DNA of 48,125 nucleotides from an uncultured Prevotellaceae bacterium (GTDB taxonomy: Bacteria; Bacteroidota; Bacteroidia; Bacteroidales; Bacteroidaceae). The stretch is taken from contig CADAKX010000036.1 of assembly GCA_902788605.1 (NCBI GenBank), positions 1 through 48,125 of the forward strand, read 5' to 3'. The notes beneath the pieces were generated by a model. That model was given only the letters and a program-made list of their open reading frames with translations. It was not told where the DNA came from and made no database searches. Shown piece after piece: positions 14,439 through 22,299 of the stretch (position 1 is the first letter of the stretch; every line of letters starts with the position of its first letter). A program made the position numbers and the translations under genes.

Positions 14439-15953
14439 ATGGAAGAATTCTGTTTATTAGGCTTTGGTCTTGATGCATGGATTACGATAGTAACTGTGCT
14501 GGGCATGTTTTCAACACTGCTGTTCACTAAACTGCGTTCAGACTTGGTGTTTCTGGCTGCCATTGGTATTCTCTATGTCACAGGCGTACTCGATGCCAAG
14601 GAGGCTTTCTCGGGTTTCAGCTCTACGTCGGTAGTGGTCATCGGCGTGCTGTTTGTTGTGGTGGCAGGACTGACGCATACGGGTGTGCTGCAATGGATCG
14701 TGAAGAACTTGCTGGGACAGCCAAAGAGCTATTCGAGGGCCGTTACCCGACTGATGCTGCCAGTAGCCGTGCTGAGTTCGTTCCTTAGTAATACCACCGT
14801 GGTGGCTCTCTTTGTGGGCGTGGTCAAGATGTGGTCAAAGAAACTCGGCATATCGCCCTCGAAACTGCTGATTCCTCTGAGCTATGCCTCGGGCATGGGT
14901 GGTGTGTGTACGTTGATTGGTACACCGCCGAACCTGATTATCAGTGGACTCTATGAAGATAAGACGGGCGAGACGATGAATGTGCTGGCAACGACCATCC
15001 CGGGTCTGTTCTGCCTAGCCATCGGTATTCTCTCGATCATTGCCATGCAACGCTTGCTGCCTGATCGCAAAGCGCCAGAGTCGGACTTCGAGGATACGGC
15101 GGAATATACTGTGGAACTGCTGGTGCCGTCGGATAATAAGTATATCGGTGAGACGCTGGGCTATGCTGGATTGCTGGATGTGGATGGTGGCCGACTGGTC
15201 AAGATGCACCACTTCGACAAGGTGCCTGTTCCCATCAATGCCAATGAGTTTATCATGGGTGGCGACCATCTGGTGTTCGCCGGACATATCAAGGATATCC
15301 TCGAACTGACCAAGAGTCACGGACTGGTGGTGGGTGAGGAGGTCATCAACGTAGGCACTAAAACGTTCATCTCAACTGCCATCATGATTGCTATGGTGGC
15401 GCTCTCGGCCTTTGGTGTCATGCCGTTGCTCCAGTGTGCTTTCATTGCTGCTGCCGCGATGCTTATCTGCAATTGTTGCAATGCCAATCAGGCTATGAAG
15501 GCCATCAACTGGGACATCCTGATGGTCTTTGCCGGTAGTGTTGTCCTCGGACTCGCCATCCAGAAGACGGGCATCGCCGAGCGCCTGGCCTTCGGCATCC
15601 TTGATGTCTGTGGCACCAATCCGCTGGTGGTGATGACGGCCATCTGCTTTGTGGGAACCTTCATCACTGAGTTTATCTCGAATACGGCTGCAGGAGCAAT
15701 GTTCTTCCCCATTATGTACGAGGCTGCCTTGAAACTGGGCTATGAGCCGTATCCATTCCTCATAGCCTTGATGATTAGTGTCAGCAGTAGCTTTGCAACG
15801 CCCATCGGATCGCCCACTCACATGTTGGTCTATGGCCCTGGTGGCTATCGTTTCAGCGACTTCATGCGTGTCGGCCTACTGATGAATGTCTTCATTCTTG
15901 CAGCCAACATTCTGATTGTCAATCTGGTATATCCGTTGACGCCGCTATCGTAA
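14439..15953 (+). CDS. SLC13/DASS-family anion symporter with TrkA_C-like domain
   Basis: A 504-residue permease with about ten membrane segments. Each half carries the DASS-type signature: SNTTVVALFVGVVKMW and GTPPNLIISGLY in the first, SNTAAGAMFFPIMYE and GSPTHMLVYGPGGYRF in the second. Between them lies a soluble insert (about residues 210-290: YTVELLVPSDNKYIGETLGY) resembling the TrkA_C/RCK_C domain seen in many bacterial SLC13 permeases. It probably imports a di- or tricarboxylate, sulfate or a similar anion with Na+; the substrate cannot be read from the sequence. It is monocistronic, divergent from the iron-sulfur block and convergent with tatC. Confidence 0.82.
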   Translation: MEEFCLLGFGLDAWITIVTVLGMFSTLLFTKLRSDLVFLAAIGILYVTGVLDAKEAFSGFSSTSVVVIGVLFVVVAGLTHTGVLQWIVKNLLGQPKSYSRAVTRLMLPVAVLSSFLSNTTVVALFVGVVKMWSKKLGISPSKLLIPLSYASGMGGVCTLIGTPPNLIISGLYEDKTGETMNVLATTIPGLFCLAIGILSIIAMQRLLPDRKAPESDFEDTAEYTVELLVPSDNKYIGETLGYAGLLDVDGGRLVKMHHFDKVPVPINANEFIMGGDHLVFAGHIKDILELTKSHGLVVGEEVINVGTKTFISTAIMIAMVALSAFGVMPLLQCAFIAAAAMLICNCCNANQAMKAINWDILMVFAGSVVLGLAIQKTGIAERLAFGILDVCGTNPLVVMTAICFVGTFITEFISNTAAGAMFFPIMYEAALKLGYEPYPFLIALMISVSSSFATPIGSPTHMLVYGPGGYRFSDFMRVGLLMNVFILAANILIVNLVYPLTPLS

Positions 15954-16002
15954 GTGATGACGCTTACAGTGATTACAGTTACAGGGGACGTTTATCGGAG
16001 AA

Positions 16003-16031
16003 ACGGCGTTTTGCTCATAGCAAAACGCCGT
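16003..16031. terminator. Perfect 12-bp hairpin between convergent genes
   Basis: ACGGCGTTTTGC (16003-16014) and GCAAAACGCCGT (16020-16031) around the loop TCATA. Neither strand has a proper T-run, so this is either a weak terminator or an mRNA-end-stabilising hairpin between the SLC13 gene and tatC. Confidence 0.5.
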
Positions 16032-16050
16032 ATTGCTACCACTAAATGTA

Positions 16051-16815
16051 CTAGTTGCTAGTATTTGATGGTTTCATCAGATTCACCACCAGGATGCTGA
16101 GCTCATAGAGCAGCCAAATGGGCAGCGAGACAATGAGCAGGGTGAAGACATCGGTAGTGGGGGTGATGATGGCAGCCACGATAAGAATGGCCACGATGGC
16201 GTGACGGCGATAGCGAGTCATGAGCCTTGAGGTGAGGAAGCCCAGTTTGCCAAGTATGGCGCAAACAACGGGCAACTCGAAGATGACGCCCATGACCAGG
16301 CACATCGAAATGAGCGTGTCGGTATAGGACTGCAGGGTGAGCATGTTTTCCACTTCAGGACTGACCTGATAGGTGCCCAGAAAACGCACGGTGAGGGGAA
16401 AGATAAGGAAATAGTTGAGCAACGTGCCCAACATAAACATCACGTAGCCTGAGGAGACAATCCACAGGCCTGCACGCCGCTCGTTCTGATAGAGTCCTGG
16501 CGAGACGAAGCGGAAGAGTTCGTAGATGATATAGGGCGCGGCACAAAGCAACCCAGCATACATGGCCACACGCATGTGGGTCATGAACTGCTCGGTAAGC
16601 CCCGTGTTCATCAGGTGGATGCTGAACGGTTCTACGCCCAACCAGCGAAAGGTGATAAAGTCGCTCGTCCTAGGAGCCAAGACCACCGCAAAGAGCCAGT
16701 CCTTCAGACAGAAGGCCACAACAGCAAAGACCACTGCCACGCCCAGCGAGCGCAGAATGACCCAGCGCAGAATGTCGAGATGCTGCCAGAAGGTGGCCGC
16801 CTCGTTATTTTTCAT
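16051..16815 (-). CDS. tatC: Twin-arginine translocase subunit TatC
   Basis: A 254-residue protein with six hydrophobic segments. It has TatC landmarks: an N-terminal [14 protein letters not shown] helix, [14 protein letters not shown] (the conserved F-(V/I)-x-PGLxxxER loop) and [17 protein letters not shown]. It recognises RR-signal peptides in the inner membrane and works with TatA. The start codon overlaps the end of tatA by 11 bp, so the pair is translationally coupled. A local client is the RR-bearing aldo/keto reductase at 11350-12714. The C-terminal codons (PSNTSN) run into a short ACTAGxx repeat similar to the nonamer arrays. Confidence 0.93.
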   Translation of the reverse strand: MKNNEAATFWQHLDILRWVILRSLGVAVVFAVVAFCLKDWLFAVVLAPRTSDFITFRWLGVEPFSIHLMNTGLTEQFMTHMRVAMYAGLLCAAPYIIYELFRFVSPGLYQNERRAGLWIVSSGYVMFMLGTLLNYFLIFPLTVRFLGTYQVSPEVENMLTLQSYTDTLISMCLVMGVIFELPVVCAILGKLGFLTSRLMTRYRRHAIVAILIVAAIITPTTDVFTLLIVSLPIWLLYELSILVVNLMKPSNTSN

Positions 16816-17020
16816 CCTTTTTTACCTCGTCCTCGATATCTTTTTTTACCTCGTCAACCTCTTTCATGCCCTCTTTGAAGCTCTTGACACCTTTGCCCAT
16901 GCCACGCATCAGCTCAGGAATCTTAGCACCACCAAAGAGTAAGAGAACAATCAGGGCGATGAGCAGAATTTCCTGTCCGCCCAGTCCGAAGAGTAGTAAT
17001 GTTTTTAGTCCAAGCATCAT
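16805..17020 (-). CDS. tatA: Twin-arginine translocase subunit TatA/E
   Basis: A 71-residue protein with one N-terminal membrane helix ([14 protein letters not shown]), the conserved [20 protein letters not shown] hinge and amphipathic helix, and an acidic/basic tail. It forms the Tat pore. The start is ATG 17020, with ATG 17017 as an alternative. It overlaps tatC by 11 bp and is transcribed from a promoter divergent to that of the TPR gene. Confidence 0.92.
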   Translation of the reverse strand: MMLGLKTLLLFGLGGQEILLIALIVLLLFGGAKIPELMRGMGKGVKSFKEGMKEVDEVKKDIEDEVKKDEK

Positions 17021-17051
17021 AATTTTTGTGATTATTGATTTAATTTGTTGG

Positions 17052-17059
17052 CAAAGATA
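17052..17059 (-). promoter_or_regulatory. -7 box of the tatA-tatC promoter
   Basis: TATCTTTG on the minus strand, 31 bp upstream of the tatA start. No clear -33 box is seen in the AT-rich upstream DNA, which it shares with the divergent TPR promoter. Confidence 0.5.
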
Positions 17060-17081
17060 CGAAAATAAATTCTTTTTTTTG

Positions 17082-17089
17082 TATATTTG
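17082..17089 (+). promoter_or_regulatory. -7 box of the TPR gene promoter
   Basis: TATATTTG, 25 bp before the TPR gene ATG. No clear -33 box. Confidence 0.5.
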
Positions 17090-17114
17090 CAGTCAAAATT
17101 TAAACTTTATTGTT

Positions 17115-17993
17115 ATGGGATTCTGGAAATCGTTTTTCGGAGGGGAGCCTGAAAACCCTGAGGAAGAGAAGAAAAATGCCGAAGATAAGAACTTCGACGT
17201 GTTTAAATATGACGGTGTGAAAGCCATGCGCATCGGGCAGTTTGACTATGCAGAGCGCTGTTTTCGTGAGGCCATGAAAATCAAGGATGACCTCGAGGTC
17301 AACGACTATCTGTCACAGACGCTGATGCGACTGGGCCGACTGGACGAGGCGCTGGCCGAGATGCGAATCATGATCAACGCCCAGCCATCCAACGCGGCCC
17401 TGTTGCTGCAGGCTGCCCATGTGGCCTATATGCTCGAGGACTATGACGAGATGAAGAAGTTGTGCGAGCAGGCATTGGCACTGAACGCAGAGAACGCAAT
17501 GGCCAACTATATGATGGCGCAGGCCGTGCTGGGTCAGAATGATATGATTAGTGGCATTGCTTATCTGACCAAGGCCGTCAGTCAAAACGCAGCATTGGGC
17601 GATGCCCGTCTGTTGAGAGCCAAGACGCTGCTGAAGATGGGTGATGTGAAAGGAGCCTCGGAGGACGTTGTCTGGCTGCTGGAGCATACCGAGGCCGATG
17701 AGGACGTGCTACTGATGGCAGCGCGCGTGGCTCATCTCTCGGGCAAGGATGACACCGCCCTCGACATATATAATAAGGTGATAGAACTCAACCCCTTCCA
17801 GATGGATGCCTATCGTGAGCGTGGACAGATTCGCTATGAGAAGGGTGACAAGAAGGGCGCCGAGGACGATATGCAGAAACTGCTGGAGATGAATCCCAAC
17901 GAACTGGCCGATGTCAGTGGTGATTACTCGGCCGAGGGGGTCGAACAGGCCATGAAACGTGTCTATTCTGCCATTAATCCCTTTGGATTATAA
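17115..17993 (+). CDS. Tetratricopeptide-repeat protein
   Basis: The start is ATG 17115, just after the promoter; a longer in-frame extension to 16866 would overlap tatA and is rejected. The 292-residue product opens MGFWKSFFGGEPENPEEE, a charged segment with no signal peptide. It continues with about six TPR-like helix pairs, for example KAMRIGQFDYAERCFREAM, LMRLGRLDEALAEM, ALDIYNKVIELNPFQMDAY and YEKGDKKGAEDDMQKLLEMN. It is probably a cytoplasmic scaffold or protein-interaction module; the partner is unknown. Neighbours (tatAC divergent, Phe/Tyr operon downstream) give no direct clue. Confidence 0.8.
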   Translation: MGFWKSFFGGEPENPEEEKKNAEDKNFDVFKYDGVKAMRIGQFDYAERCFREAMKIKDDLEVNDYLSQTLMRLGRLDEALAEMRIMINAQPSNAALLLQAAHVAYMLEDYDEMKKLCEQALALNAENAMANYMMAQAVLGQNDMISGIAYLTKAVSQNAALGDARLLRAKTLLKMGDVKGASEDVVWLLEHTEADEDVLLMAARVAHLSGKDDTALDIYNKVIELNPFQMDAYRERGQIRYEKGDKKGAEDDMQKLLEMNPNELADVSGDYSAEGVEQAMKRVYSAINPFGL

Positions 17994-18010
17994 AAAAATC
18001 CACGAAAAAG

Positions 18011-18042
18011 TTTGGTGATTTGAAAGAATTGTTATACTTTTG
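18011..18042 (+). promoter_or_regulatory. Promoter of the Phe/Tyr biosynthesis operon
   Basis: TTTG (18011-18014) and TACTTTTG (18035-18042) with a 20-bp spacer. The leader-peptide ATG lies at 18071, which places the start of transcription at about 18048-18052. Confidence 0.75.
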
Positions 18043-18070
18043 CACCCGAAAATTACAAATAGTAACAAAA

Positions 18071-18145
18071 ATGACGAAATTTAATGCATACTTCTACTTT
18101 TATTATTACTTTACAAGCAATTGTGAAGCGGGTAGTCGTATGTAA
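18071..18145 (+). CDS. Phe/Tyr-rich leader peptide (pheL-like)
   Basis: A 24-codon ORF too short for standard gene callers. It begins MTKFNAYFYFYYYFTSN and ends CEAGSRM. Codons 7-14 are all Tyr or Phe (five Tyr, three Phe) with one further Phe at codon 4. It follows the promoter by about 28 bp and precedes a transcription terminator and pheA. Its last third (18123-18132) is the perfect complement of the left arm of the terminator stem. This is the classical design of an attenuator leader: ribosome stalling at the Phe/Tyr codons leaves 18123-18132 free. Both amino acids make sense because the operon makes both. By known analogy only; no experimental evidence is available here. Confidence 0.85.
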   Translation: MTKFNAYFYFYYYFTSNCEAGSRM

Positions 18146-18216
18146 ATTACAGAATGAAAAATTGAAGAATTAAATAAGGCCCCGCTTCACGAAGAGTGAA
18201 AGTGGGGCTTCTTTTT
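18123..18216 (+). promoter_or_regulatory. Transcription attenuator with mutually exclusive antiterminator and terminator
   Basis: Terminator: GGCCCCGCTTCAC (18178-18190) pairs with GTGAAAGTGGGGC (18196-18208) around the loop GAAGA, with one bulged A, followed by TTCTTTTT (18209-18216). Antiterminator: GTGAAGCGGG (18123-18132) is the exact reverse complement of CCCGCTTCAC (18181-18190), extendable to 12 pairs with one G-U. The two structures share the same strand, so only one can form. A ribosome finishing the leader peptide (stop 18143-18145) would cover the antiterminator arm and allow termination. A ribosome stalled at codons 7-14 would not. Confidence 0.88.
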
Positions 18217-18221
18217 AGAGT

Positions 18222-19052
18222 ATGAAGAGAATAGCGATACAAGGCATCACAGGGTCGTTTCACGACATCGCAGCCCACCAGTATTTTGAGGGCGAACAGC
18301 TGCAGCTGATTTGCTGCAACACCTTCGAACAGGTGTTCGAGGGCATGCGTCAGGACCCCACCGTGATAGGCATGGCAGCCATCGAGAACACCATTGCGGG
18401 TTCGCTGCTGCACAACTACGAGTTGCTGCGCGATAGCGGCATGACGGTGGTTGGCGAACATAAGTTACACATCACCCACTGCATCTGCTGTCTGCCCGAG
18501 GACGACTGGGACACCCTCTCGGAGGTCCACTCTCATCCAGTGGCCCTGATGCAAACACGCCATTATCTGGAGCGTCATCCCAATTTGCGCATCGTCGAAG
18601 GTGACGATACTGCCGGTTCGGCTAAGATGATTGCCGAGGGACACCATAAGGGATGGGCTGCCATCTGTCACGCAGAGGCCGCAAAACTCTATGGACTGAA
18701 GGTGCTGGAGGACGGCATCGAGGACAATAAGCACAACTTCACACGTTTCCTTGTTTGCTCGGCTCCCCAAAAGGCCGACATGCTGCGTCCGCTTATTGAG
18801 TCAAACAAGGCCAGCATTGTATTCTCGCTGCCCCACGAAGAGGGTTCGCTCTCGGCCGTTCTCGCTATCCTGTCATTTTATAAGATTAACCTGACCAAGA
18901 TTCAGTCGCTGCCCATCATCGGCAAGGAATGGGAGTACCTGTTTTATGTCGACGTGACCTACAACGACCTCACTCGCTATCGTCAGGCTGTGGATGCCAT
19001 CATCCCTCTGACGCGTGACTTGAAAATCTTGGGAGAATATAAGTCGAATTGA
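18222..19052 (+). CDS. pheA: Prephenate dehydratase
   Basis: 276 residues. The catalytic domain (about 1-180) begins RIAIQGITGSFHDIAAHQYF and contains AAIENTIAGSLLHNYELL and GLKVLEDGIEDNKHNFTRF, whose NxTRF motif carries the catalytic Thr. A C-terminal ACT domain (about 195-272, SLPHEEGSLSAVLAILSFY, then LTKIQSLPI) gives Phe feedback inhibition. It decarboxylates and dehydrates prephenate to phenylpyruvate. No chorismate mutase is fused here; that activity is on the third gene of the operon. It is the first structural gene after the attenuator. The stop codon is embedded in a three-unit heptamer array that leads into the aminotransferase. Confidence 0.93.
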   Translation: MKRIAIQGITGSFHDIAAHQYFEGEQLQLICCNTFEQVFEGMRQDPTVIGMAAIENTIAGSLLHNYELLRDSGMTVVGEHKLHITHCICCLPEDDWDTLSEVHSHPVALMQTRHYLERHPNLRIVEGDDTAGSAKMIAEGHHKGWAAICHAEAAKLYGLKVLEDGIEDNKHNFTRFLVCSAPQKADMLRPLIESNKASIVFSLPHEEGSLSAVLAILSFYKINLTKIQSLPIIGKEWEYLFYVDVTYNDLTRYRQAVDAIIPLTRDLKILGEYKSN

Positions 19053-19068
19053 TAATTGATGATTATGA
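19048..19068. repeat. Heptamer array, three 7-bp units
   Basis: ATTGATA, ATTGATG, ATTATGA in register. It contains the pheA stop (19050-19052) and both candidate ATG starts of the aminotransferase (19059 and 19065). Confidence 0.55.
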
Positions 19069-20225
19069 TACAACCAGCAGACAGATTAAGTTTGGTACAG
19101 GAGTACTACTTCAGCAGAAAACTGAAGGAGGTGGCTCAGTTGAATGCCGAAGGAAAAGATATTATCTCGTTGGCCATCGGTAGTCCTGATATGCCACCGT
19201 CAAAGCAGACCATAGAAAAGCTGTGTGACGTTGCCAGTCAACCCAATGCACACGGCTATCAGCCCACAATGGGTACACCAGAGTTGCGCGAGGCAATGGC
19301 GCAGTTCTATAAGCGCTGGTATAACGTCGACATCGACGGCAAGACCGAGGTGCTGCCCCTAATTGGCTCAAAGGAAGGTATCCTGCACGTGACGCTGGCC
19401 TTTGTGAATCCTGGCGACGAGGTGCTGGTGCCCAATCCTGGCTATCCCACTTACACATCACTCTCGAAGATTCTGGGTGCGAAGATTGTGAACTACAACC
19501 TGCGCGAGGATAATGGCTGGCAGCCAGATTTCGACGAACTGGAAAAGATGGACCTTTCAAAGGTTAAGCTCATGTGGACCAACTATCCCAATATGCCTAC
19601 GGGCGGACGTGCTCAGATGGCGACCTACGAGCGTCTGGTTCGCTTCGCTGTAGACCACGACATCGTCGTGGTGAATGACAACCCCTACAGCTTTATCCTG
19701 AGCGAAGAGCATCTCTCGCTGATGCAGGTGCCAGGCGCCAAGGACTGTTGTGTTGAGTTCAACTCGATGTCCAAGAGTCATAACATGCCAGGCTGGCGTG
19801 TGGGCATGTGTGTTTCTAATCCTCAGTTCATCCAGTGGATCCTGAAAATCAAGAGTAATGTGGACAGCGGTACCTTCCGCGGCATCCAACTCGCTGCAGC
19901 TGAGGCGCTGAAGAATGATGAGGCATGGCATCGCGAATATAATATCGAGACCTATGCGCGTCGTCGTCAGTGGGCCGAGAAGATTATGGATGTCTTAGGA
20001 TGTACCTACGACAAGAATCAGGTGGGCATGTTCCTCTGGGGCAAGATTCCCGCAGATATCCAGAATGTGGAAGACCTGACTGAGCGCGTGCTACACGAGG
20101 CTCGCGTGTTCATCACCCCAGGCTTTATCTTTGGCTCGAATGGTGAGCGTTATATCCGCATCTCGCTTTGTGCCAAGGAGGAGAAGATACAAGAAGCATT
20201 AGAAAGAATCAAAAAAGCATTATAA
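19065..20225 (+). CDS. PLP-dependent class I/II aminotransferase (aromatic pathway)
   Basis: From ATG 19065 the protein has 386 residues and opens MIQPADRLSLVQEYYFSRKL; ATG 19059 would add two residues. Fold-type I landmarks: PGYPTYTSLSKILGA, WTNYPNMPTGGRA, the Asp/Tyr pair in VVVNDNPYSFIL and the PLP lysine in NSMSKSHNMPGWRVG. It ends with GFIFGSNGERYIRISLCA, whose Arg binds the substrate carboxylate. Position inside the pheA-tyrA operon suggests it transaminates phenylpyruvate and hydroxyphenylpyruvate (or prephenate); this is inference from context. It ends 3 bp before the next gene, so tight coupling is likely. Confidence 0.85.
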   Translation: MIQPADRLSLVQEYYFSRKLKEVAQLNAEGKDIISLAIGSPDMPPSKQTIEKLCDVASQPNAHGYQPTMGTPELREAMAQFYKRWYNVDIDGKTEVLPLIGSKEGILHVTLAFVNPGDEVLVPNPGYPTYTSLSKILGAKIVNYNLREDNGWQPDFDELEKMDLSKVKLMWTNYPNMPTGGRAQMATYERLVRFAVDHDIVVVNDNPYSFILSEEHLSLMQVPGAKDCCVEFNSMSKSHNMPGWRVGMCVSNPQFIQWILKIKSNVDSGTFRGIQLAAAEALKNDEAWHREYNIETYARRRQWAEKIMDVLGCTYDKNQVGMFLWGKIPADIQNVEDLTERVLHEARVFITPGFIFGSNGERYIRISLCAKEEKIQEALERIKKAL

Positions 20226-20228
20226 GAT

Positions 20229-21293
20229 ATGGAACTGGAACTTCAACCGTTGAATTTACCGAGTGACAACGAACGTCCCTTCGTTATTGCAGGCCCTTGC
20301 TCTGCAGAGACCGAGGAACAAGTGATGACAACTGCCAAGCAGCTGGCGATGAAAGGCTGCCACAACTTCCGCGCAGGTGTGTGGAAGCCGCGCACCAAGC
20401 CAGGTGGTTTCGAGGGCCATGGCGAGCCTGCCCTGCAATGGCTGAAGCAGGTTAAGGAGGAAACCAAGATGCTCGTGGCTACCGAGGTGGCTACGCCCGA
20501 GCATGTGGAACTGGCTCTGAAATATGGCATCGACATCCTTTGGGTGGGTGCTCGTACATCGGCAAATCCCTTTGCTATGCAGGCATTGGCCGATTCGCTG
20601 AAGGGCGTCGATGTGCCAGTGTTTGTGAAGAACCCTGTAAATCCCGACCTCGAGTTGTGGATTGGTGCCTTGGAACGCATCAACCAGGCTGGTATCAAAC
20701 GTCTGGGAGCCATCCATCGTGGCTTCTCGTCATACGACAAGAAGATCTATCGCAACATGCCTATGTGGCAGATTCCCATCGAGTTGCATCGCCGTATTCC
20801 TGATCTGCCTATCATCAGTGACCCCAGTCATATTGGTGGACGCCGTGAGCTGGTGGCTCCGCTGTGTCAGCAGGCGATGGATCTGGGCTTCGACGGACTC
20901 ATCATCGAGAGTCACTGCGACCCCGATAAGGCCTGGAGTGATGCTTCTCAGCAAGTGACCCCCGATGTACTTGACTATATCCTCTCGCTGCTCGTTATCC
21001 GTGACGAGAACACCACAACAGAAGGTATTCAGCAGTTGCGCAAGCAGATTGATGAACTTGACAACCAACTGATGGACCTCTTGGCCAAGCGTATGCGCGT
21101 GTGTCGTGAGATAGGTCAGTATAAGAAGGAGCATAACATGACCGTGCTGCAGACCTCACGATACAACGAGATCCTGGCTAAGCGTGGTGCTCAGGGTTCG
21201 CTGCTGGGTATGGGAGCTGAGTTCGTGGCCAAGGTCTTCGAGGGTATCCACGAGGAGAGTGTAAGACAACAGATTGAAATTATCAATAAATAA
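20229..21293 (+). CDS. Bifunctional DAHP synthase / chorismate mutase
   Basis: 354 residues. Residues 1-260 are a type I-beta (KDO8P-synthase-like) DAHP synthase: PFVIAGPCSAET, FRAGVWKPRTKPGGFEGHG, LWVGARTSANPFAMQALADS, PVFVKNPVNPDLELWIGA, IISDPSHIGGRREL and GLIIESHCDPDKAWSDASQQ. Residues 270-350 form an AroQ-type chorismate mutase helix bundle beginning IQQLRKQIDELDNQLMDLLA, with AKRMRVCREIGQYKKEHNM. The enzyme makes the first committed shikimate intermediate and the first intermediate of the Phe/Tyr branch, so one polypeptide controls pathway entry. The fused mutase may serve as the feedback-sensing module (known for this fusion class). The stop lies one base before the tyrA ATG. Confidence 0.92.
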   Translation: MELELQPLNLPSDNERPFVIAGPCSAETEEQVMTTAKQLAMKGCHNFRAGVWKPRTKPGGFEGHGEPALQWLKQVKEETKMLVATEVATPEHVELALKYGIDILWVGARTSANPFAMQALADSLKGVDVPVFVKNPVNPDLELWIGALERINQAGIKRLGAIHRGFSSYDKKIYRNMPMWQIPIELHRRIPDLPIISDPSHIGGRRELVAPLCQQAMDLGFDGLIIESHCDPDKAWSDASQQVTPDVLDYILSLLVIRDENTTTEGIQQLRKQIDELDNQLMDLLAKRMRVCREIGQYKKEHNMTVLQTSRYNEILAKRGAQGSLLGMGAEFVAKVFEGIHEESVRQQIEIINK

Positions 21294-21294
21294 A

Positions 21295-22089
21295 ATGCGA
21301 ATATTAGTGATGGGTGCAGGTAAGATGGGAAGCTTCTTCATCGACCTGCTGAGCTTTGACCACGAGGTGGCTGTATTTGAACGCGATGCCAAGCGCATGC
21401 GCTTTACCTACAACTGCCAACGGTTTACTACTTTCGAGGAAATCAAGGCGTTTAAGCCTGAGTTGCTGATTAATGCAGTGACGCTGAAATATACCATTCC
21501 TGTGTTCAAGGAGGTGATTCCTTATCTCCCCAAGGAGTGTATCATCAGTGATATTGCCAGTGTGAAGACGGACCTGAAGGACTTCTATGAGCAGACGGGC
21601 ATGCGCTATGTGTCTACTCACCCGATGTTTGGTCCTACATTCGCCAACCTACAGCAACTGTCAGAAGAGAACGCCATCATCATCCAGGAGGGCGACTGCA
21701 TGGGACGCTGTTTCTTTAAGGACCTCTATCATAAACTGGGTTTGAACATCTATGAGTACACGTTTGAGGAACACGACAAGACGGTGGCTTACTCGCTGAG
21801 TATCCCCTTTGTGTCGACCTTCGTCTTTGCAGCTGTGATGAAGCATCAGGATGCGCCTGGTACCACCTTCAAGCGTCACATGAAGATAGCCAAGGGCGTG
21901 CTCAACGAGGATGACTACCTGTTGCAGGAAATCCTCTTCAACCCCTATACGCATGATCAAGTGTCGCAGATTCGTACAGAATTGAAGGAACTCCTCGAGA
22001 TTATAGACCAAAAAGATGCAGAAGGCATGAAGCGATATCTCACCAAGATTCGTGATAATGTGCGCCGAGACATCGATATAAAACGTTAG
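21295..22089 (+). CDS. tyrA: Prephenate dehydrogenase
   Basis: The ATG at 21295 gives 264 residues starting MRILVMGAGKMGSFFIDLLS, a Rossmann GxGxMG motif for NAD(P). A frame extending 21 bp further overlaps the previous gene and is not needed. Other landmarks are NAVTLKYTIPVF, IISDIASVKTDLKDFYEQTG, the catalytic-His-containing YVSTHPMFGPTFANLQQL and the helical C-terminal domain from about residue 165. It converts prephenate to 4-hydroxyphenylpyruvate for tyrosine. It is the last gene of the operon, followed by an intrinsic terminator. Its presence explains why the leader peptide senses Tyr as well as Phe. Confidence 0.92.
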   Translation: MRILVMGAGKMGSFFIDLLSFDHEVAVFERDAKRMRFTYNCQRFTTFEEIKAFKPELLINAVTLKYTIPVFKEVIPYLPKECIISDIASVKTDLKDFYEQTGMRYVSTHPMFGPTFANLQQLSEENAIIIQEGDCMGRCFFKDLYHKLGLNIYEYTFEEHDKTVAYSLSIPFVSTFVFAAVMKHQDAPGTTFKRHMKIAKGVLNEDDYLLQEILFNPYTHDQVSQIRTELKELLEIIDQKDAEGMKRYLTKIRDNVRRDIDIKR

Positions 22090-22097
22090 AAAAAGAA

Positions 22098-22135
22098 AAA
22101 TCTGGTTATTCATAATGGATAATCAGATTTTTTTT
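22098..22135 (+). terminator. Intrinsic terminator of the Phe/Tyr operon
   Basis: AAATCTGGTTAT pairs with ATAATCAGATTT (one bulge) around a short loop, followed by eight or more T residues. Confidence 0.8.
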
Positions 22136-22158
22136 GGCGTTAATTGCGATTTATTTTG

Positions 22159-22166
22159 TACCTTTG
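22159..22166 (+). promoter_or_regulatory. -7 box of the pheT promoter
   Basis: TACCTTTG, 34 bp upstream of the pheT ATG at 22201. Upstream TTTG/TTG candidates give non-standard spacers, so only the -7 box is claimed. Confidence 0.6.
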
Positions 22167-22200
22167 CAGCCGAATTCGAATTTAAACAATTGTTTTAGGA

Positions 22201-22299
22201 ATGAATATTTCTTATAAATGGCTGAAAGAATACGTTGATTTCGACCTAAGGACTCTATGTGGGCAAGGTGCTCACTTGCGAAGTGCATCCCAACTCTGA
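22201..22299 (+). pseudogene. pheT: N-terminal fragment of pheT, frameshifted after 16 codons
   Basis: ATG 22201 gives MNISYKWLKEYVDFDL, the standard PheT N-terminus in this group, and then leaves frame and stops at 22297-22299. The rest of pheT resumes one frame over at about 22250 with GLYVGKVLTC. By family comparison about 30 residues (roughly 95-100 bp, a number equal to 2 mod 3) are missing at 22249/22250. Either a real deletion or an assembly error. Confidence 0.7.

Noticed and set aside
16866-17114. Upstream extension of the TPR gene
   Set aside because: It runs antisense through tatA and through the divergent promoters; ATG 17115 fits the promoter and the protein start.
18123-18216. 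T-box or metabolite riboswitch upstream of pheA
   Set aside because: The leader ORF rich in Tyr/Phe and the exact antiterminator complement explain the region fully; no T-box-like stem I or T-box sequence was seen.
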